From positions 315,864-379,863 of the forward strand of contig NZ_BMUT01000007.1 of NCBI RefSeq assembly GCF_014650335.1: a stretch of 64,000 nucleotides of DNA, read 5' to 3'. Of the stretch, positions 60,816 through 64,000 are shown piece after piece; position 1 is the stretch's first letter, and every line of letters begins with the position of its first letter. The stretch is from Streptomyces hiroshimensis (GTDB lineage Bacteria; Actinomycetota; Actinomycetes; Streptomycetales; Streptomycetaceae). The notes beneath the pieces are model-generated. The model was given only the letters and a program-made list of their open reading frames with translations, did not search any database and was not told the origin of the DNA. Made by a program: the position numbers and the translations under genes.

Positions 60816-61900
60816 AGTTCGCTGATCCTCTTGCGGCGGACGAGTGCGATGAACAGGGGCGCTCCGAGGAACGCGGTGACGACTCCGGCCTCCAGCTCCT
60901 GCGGGCGCAGCACGATGCGGCCGAGGACGTCGGCGGCGAGCAGGAGGGCGGCGGCGAGGACGGCGCTGTAGGGCAGGACCCAGCGCTGGTCGGGCCCGGC
61001 GATCAGCCGTGCCACGTGCGGGACGGCCAGTCCGACGAAGGCGATCGGGCCGACGGCGGCGGTGGCGGCCCCGCACAGCAGGGTGATGGCGAGCATGGTG
61101 GCGAACTGGGTGCGGCCGGGGTGGGCGCCGAGTGCGCGGGCGGTGTCGTCGCCGAGGGCCATGGCGTTGAGCGGCCGGGCCAGCAGCGCGGCCAGGAGGG
61201 TGCCCGCGGCCAGGAACGGCAGCACCTGCCGGAGCAGGGCCCCGTCCGCGCCGCCGAGGGTGCCGATCTGCCAGAACCGGAAGCGGTTGAGGGTGAGCGG
61301 GTCGAGCAGGATCAGGCCGTTGACGACCGCGGTGAGGACGGCGGTGACCGCCGTGCCTGCGAGGGCGAGGCGTACGGGGGTGGCCCGGGAGCGGCCGCGG
61401 GTGCCCAGCAGGTGGACGGCCGCGGCGGCGACGGCCGCGCCCAGCAGCGCGCACCACACGTAGGCGCTGAAGCTGCCGAGGCCGAGCAGGGCGGTCGCGG
61501 CGGCGACGGCGGCCGCGGCACCGGCGTTGACGCCCAGCAGGCCCGGGTCGGCGAGCGGGTTGCGGGTGAGTGCCTGCATGAGCGCGCCGGACAGGCCCAG
61601 GGCCACGCCGACGCCGATGCCGAGGAGACTTCGGGGCAGCCGGGAGGTGCGCACGACGATCCAGTCGTCGTTGCCGGGGTCCGCGTGCAGGAGGGCGTGC
61701 AGGACGTCGCCGGGCGGGATCGTCTTCGCGCCGATGCCGATGCTCAGGACGGCGAGGACGGCGACGAGGGCGGTGCAGGCCAGCAGCCCGGCGGCCCGCC
61801 GCGCGTGCTGAGCGCGGCGGGCCGGGGGCCGCCCCTCGCCTCCGGCTTTCTGCACGGGACGGGGGCCGTCGGTGGTGGTGGGTGCGGCAGTGGTGCTCAC
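60812..61900 (-). CDS. FecCD-family siderophore ABC permease 1
   Basis: A 362-residue permease from the GTG at 61900, overlapping the stop of the reductase gene by GTGA. It has the same family marks: G-L-S-G-A-L-M-Q-A-L-T-R-N-P-L-A-D-P-G and G-P-I-A-F-V-G-L-A-V-P-H-V-A-R. A short charged N-terminus precedes nine or ten helices. It forms the heterodimeric channel with permease 2. Confidence 0.92.
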   Translation of the reverse strand: MSTTAAPTTTDGPRPVQKAGGEGRPPARRAQHARRAAGLLACTALVAVLAVLSIGIGAKTIPPGDVLHALLHADPGNDDWIVVRTSRLPRSLLGIGVGVALGLSGALMQALTRNPLADPGLLGVNAGAAAAVAAATALLGLGSFSAYVWCALLGAAVAAAAVHLLGTRGRSRATPVRLALAGTAVTAVLTAVVNGLILLDPLTLNRFRFWQIGTLGGADGALLRQVLPFLAAGTLLAALLARPLNAMALGDDTARALGAHPGRTQFATMLAITLLCGAATAAVGPIAFVGLAVPHVARLIAGPDQRWVLPYSAVLAAALLLAADVLGRIVLRPQELEAGVVTAFLGAPLFIALVRRKRISEL

Positions 61901-62730
61901 GCGTGCTCGTGCTCTTCGTCCGAGTGGTGGTCGTGGTTCTCCACGCCGCGCTTCCAGTAGCCGTCGATGTCCACCTGCTCCTTGGCCATGCCGAGGTCGC
62001 GGCGCAGGTAGCGGCGGATGGGCTTGAGGGTGCCGGCCTCGCCGGCGATCCAGGCGTAGCCGAGCCCGCCGGCGGGCAGTTCGGCGGCGCGGACGGCCCG
62101 CTCCAGCAGGTCGCTCGTGCCGGCCGGGGCGTCCCCGCGGTGCAGCCAGGTCAGGGTGCAGTCGGCGGCGGTGGTGAAGTGCTGTTCGTCCTGCGGGCCG
62201 GGCACCTCGGCGAAGGCGAGGACGCGTACGCCGGCGGGCAGCATCTCCAGCCAGCGGCCGAGCGCGGGCAGGGCGGTCTCCTCGGCGGCCAGCAGGTACC
62301 AGTCGTGGACCATCGGCAGGATCTCGGAGCCGCGCGGGCCGAGGACGCCCAGCCGCATGCCCGGCTCCGCCTGCGCGGCCCAGGCCGAGCCGACGCCGTC
62401 GCCGTGCAGGACCATGTCGACGTCCAGCTCCTGCGCTTCGGGGCGGTAGTAACGGACGGTGTAGTCCCGGGTGATGGGCTCCACGGGGGCGTCCATCCAG
62501 GTGTCGTCGCGGATGACCGGCTCGACCGGCAGCTCGGCGCCGGACTCGGCGAAGCAGAGCTTCACGTGGTCGGTCGGCGCCTGCTGGCAGAATCCTTCCA
62601 GCGCGGGGCCGCCGAACGTCACCCGCACGGTGGAGGGGGTGAGCCGGTCGACCTTGCGCACCTCCAGCAGGCGGTACTTGAGCGGATGGCGGACGATGCG
62701 CATGCGCGGCGGGAGCATCTCAATGGTCAT
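61897..62730 (-). CDS. Siderophore-interacting protein (FAD ferric-siderophore reductase)
   Basis: A 277-residue protein from the ATG at 62730. The FAD-binding R-D-Y-T-V-R motif near residue 89, G-P-R-G-S and the C-terminal A-G-E-A-G...R-R-Y-L-R and G-Y-W-K-R-G are all typical of the SIP/ViuB family. It releases iron from imported ferric siderophores by reduction in the cytoplasm. A His/Glu/Asp-rich tail (last 12 residues) could bind metal. It is the first gene of a three-gene unit, with an iron box about 125 bases upstream. Confidence 0.93.
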   Translation of the reverse strand: MTIEMLPPRMRIVRHPLKYRLLEVRKVDRLTPSTVRVTFGGPALEGFCQQAPTDHVKLCFAESGAELPVEPVIRDDTWMDAPVEPITRDYTVRYYRPEAQELDVDMVLHGDGVGSAWAAQAEPGMRLGVLGPRGSEILPMVHDWYLLAAEETALPALGRWLEMLPAGVRVLAFAEVPGPQDEQHFTTAADCTLTWLHRGDAPAGTSDLLERAVRAAELPAGGLGYAWIAGEAGTLKPIRRYLRRDLGMAKEQVDIDGYWKRGVENHDHHSDEEHEHA

Positions 62731-62853
62731 CGATCATCCCAATCTGGCCGGGGTGTGCCGCGGGACCGGCACCGCGTTGCGGTGGCCCCCGCGCGGGCGC
62801 GCGAGGGCCACCGGGCGTCACGTGTACGGCCGGAGGACCCCTCCGAACCGAAG

Positions 62854-62872
62854 TTAGGCAACCCTAACCTAA
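62854..62872 (-). promoter_or_regulatory. Iron box before the siderophore reductase operon
   Basis: Read on the minus strand, TTAGGTTAGGGTTGCCTAA agrees with the iron box consensus at 16 of 19 positions. It sits just after the stop of the ABC gene and upstream of the reductase gene. Confidence 0.8.
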
Positions 62873-62873
62873 C

Positions 62874-64000
62874 TCATCGTGTAGATGCCATCGTTCCCGT
62901 GGATGCCATCGTTCCCGCCACCCGGCCTCCGTCGAGCGCGATCACCCGCGGCAGCCGGGCGATGGTGGCCGGCCGGTGCGCGACGACGACGATCGTGCGG
63001 TCGCCGCGCATCCCGTCCAGGGCGTGCTCCAGCCGGCCCGCCGTCACCGGGTCGATGTCCGCGGTCGCCTCGTCCAGGACGAGCACCGCCGGATCGGCCA
63101 GCGCCGCCCGCAGCAGTCCGACGATCTGCCGCTCCCCCGCCGACAGCCGGGAGCCGCGCATGCCCACCTCGGCGTCGAGGCCGCCGAGGTCGCGGATCCA
63201 CTCCTGAAGTCCCAGCTCGGCCACGGCCCGTTCCATCTCCGCCCGGCCCGGGACGCTGTGCACCAGCTCCAGGTTCTCCGCCACCGTGCCCGTCACCATG
63301 CGGACTTCCTGCGGCACCAGCACCACGCGCCGGCGCAGCTCCGCCTCCGGGATCTCCCGCAGGTCGACGCCGGCGAAGCGCACGACGCCCCGGTCGGGCG
63401 CGTAGAGGCCGCACAGCAGCTTCGACAGCGTCGTCTTGCCCGAGCCGGTCTCGCCCACCACGCCGCTGCGGTCGCCCACGGGGAAGCTCAGAAAGACGTC
63501 GCGCAGCACCTCGGTGCCGTCGCGGTAGGAGTAGCCGAGGTCCTCGCAGGTCAGTTCGCCGCGCAGGGGAAGCTCCGCCGCCGGGCCGTCCTCCCGGGGC
63601 TTCTCGTCCACGGCCCGGTCGGTGGCCGCCAGCAGGTCCAGCAGCCGGGCCAGGCCCGTACGCGCCGTCTGCACCTCGCCCACGAGCTGCGAGATGTCCG
63701 AGAAGGAGTCGAAGAGGTTGCGGCTCGCCAGGACGAAGACGACGACCGTGCCGACGCCCATCGCGCCGCGCGAGACGGACCAGCCGCCTACGAGAAGCAG
63801 CACGACCAGCGCGAACCCCTCGATCAGGCCGACCAGGTCGATACGGTTCTCGACCCGGATCGCGCGCCGGGCCGCGCCGACGGCCGCGGTGTTCTCCCGG
63901 TCGAAGCGCCGCAGCCAGCCCGGCAGGCCGCGGGCGCTCTGCAGCGCCTCCCGCACGTTCAGGGTCTCGGTGAACGTCGCCGCGACCGTGGCCTCCGCCG
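62874..64000 (-). CDS. ABC exporter (permease-ATPase fusion), 3' part
   Basis: The frame is open to the window edge, giving the last 375 residues. The end of the exporter membrane domain (to about 145) is followed by the ATPase: G-E-T-G-S-G-K-T-T, V-P-Q-E, signature L-S-A-G-E-R-Q (a variant of LSGGQ), Walker B V-L-V-L-D-E-A-T and switch H in V-A-H-R-P-A. The last residues repeat T-M-A-S-T, caused by an 18-bp duplication at 62884. It is probably a siderophore or YbtPQ-type transporter half. Confidence 0.9.
   Translation of the reverse strand, partial: AEATVAATFTETLNVREALQSARGLPGWLRRFDRENTAAVGAARRAIRVENRIDLVGLIEGFALVVLLLVGGWSVSRGAMGVGTVVVFVLASRNLFDSFSDISQLVGEVQTARTGLARLLDLLAATDRAVDEKPREDGPAAELPLRGELTCEDLGYSYRDGTEVLRDVFLSFPVGDRSGVVGETGSGKTTLSKLLCGLYAPDRGVVRFAGVDLREIPEAELRRRVVLVPQEVRMVTGTVAENLELVHSVPGRAEMERAVAELGLQEWIRDLGGLDAEVGMRGSRLSAGERQIVGLLRAALADPAVLVLDEATADIDPVTAGRLEHALDGMRGDRTIVVVAHRPATIARLPRVIALDGGRVAGTMASTGTMASTR
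62884..62919. repeat. 18-bp direct duplication at the end of the ABC gene
   Basis: Two copies of GATGCCATCGTTCCCG plus two bases, adjacent, in frame in the last codons of the ABC exporter. They differ only in the last two bases. Confidence 0.85.

Overview
The window looks like Streptomyces or a very close relative. The DNA is about 70% G+C with strong third-position G/C bias. GTG and TTG starts are frequent, and genes are packed with ATGA/GTGA overlaps. Genus-typical families are present: a rodlin, an AfsR/SARP regulator, class III lanthipeptide synthetases, roadblock/LC7 proteins, a multidomain SpoIIE phosphatase and two DmdR/IdeR-type iron boxes. There are no rRNA genes and no CRISPR array, and I saw no insertion sequence. 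There is one tRNA (Lys, CTT).

Layout. (1) 2-7932: tail of an unknown gene, then a class III lanthipeptide operon. It contains a divergent LanKC, two 31-aa precursor peptides, a canonical LanKC, an MFS exporter and an IscX homologue. (2) 8265-9878: secreted M4 metalloprotease. (3) 10105-12266: four overlapping or closely spaced genes, three roadblock/LC7 proteins and a DUF4388/winged-helix protein. (4) 12275-12673: a rodlin. (5) 12894-23505: a single-protein, fully reducing iterative-type PKS (KS-AT-DH-MT-ER-KR-ACP), coupled to an MMPL transporter and a small secreted protein. (6) 23655-28814: TerD protein, serine hydrolase plus ABC exporter, and a trypsin-like secreted protease. (7) 28866-34736: tRNA-Lys, small membrane protein, RlpA-like DPBB protein, AfsR-type regulator, DUF2268 metalloprotease and an XRE/membrane protein pair. 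(8) 34768-40082: an operon resembling an SdpABC toxin system (small exported peptide, DUF5819/SdpA-like, HTTM/SdpB-like), followed by a membrane serine hydrolase and a flavin oxidoreductase. (9) 40315-43120: PolX and a CapA-type protein, divergent. (10) 43154-49875: a divergent cluster with the look of a conflict system. One arm has a GTPase-like protein, a tail-anchored protein, an unknown protein and an M48 protease. The other has a CHAT-protease/WD40 protein and a one-TM protein. (11) 50171-58966: phospholipase C, SpoIIE-type sensor phosphatase, CsbD, a degenerate recombinase, an MFS pump and a maleylpyruvate isomerase-like protein. (12) 59069-64000: iron-regulated siderophore locus with a GNAT enzyme, two FecCD permeases, a siderophore-interacting reductase and an ABC exporter cut by the window edge.

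How the parts fit. The lanthipeptide and rodlin genes belong to families that coat or shape aerial hyphae, or act as small peptides. The PKS/MMPL/secreted-protein operon looks like a complete make-and-export unit for a methyl-branched polyketide lipid. The two secreted proteases share a promoter-proximal element with identical internal spacing, so they are probably co-regulated.

The most unusual items are the tandem LanKC pair, in which the first enzyme has lost several residues kept in the second, the Sdp-like operon, the CHAT/GTPase/M48 cluster and the HR-PKS/MMPL operon. All functional statements are from reading the sequence only; no database search was run.
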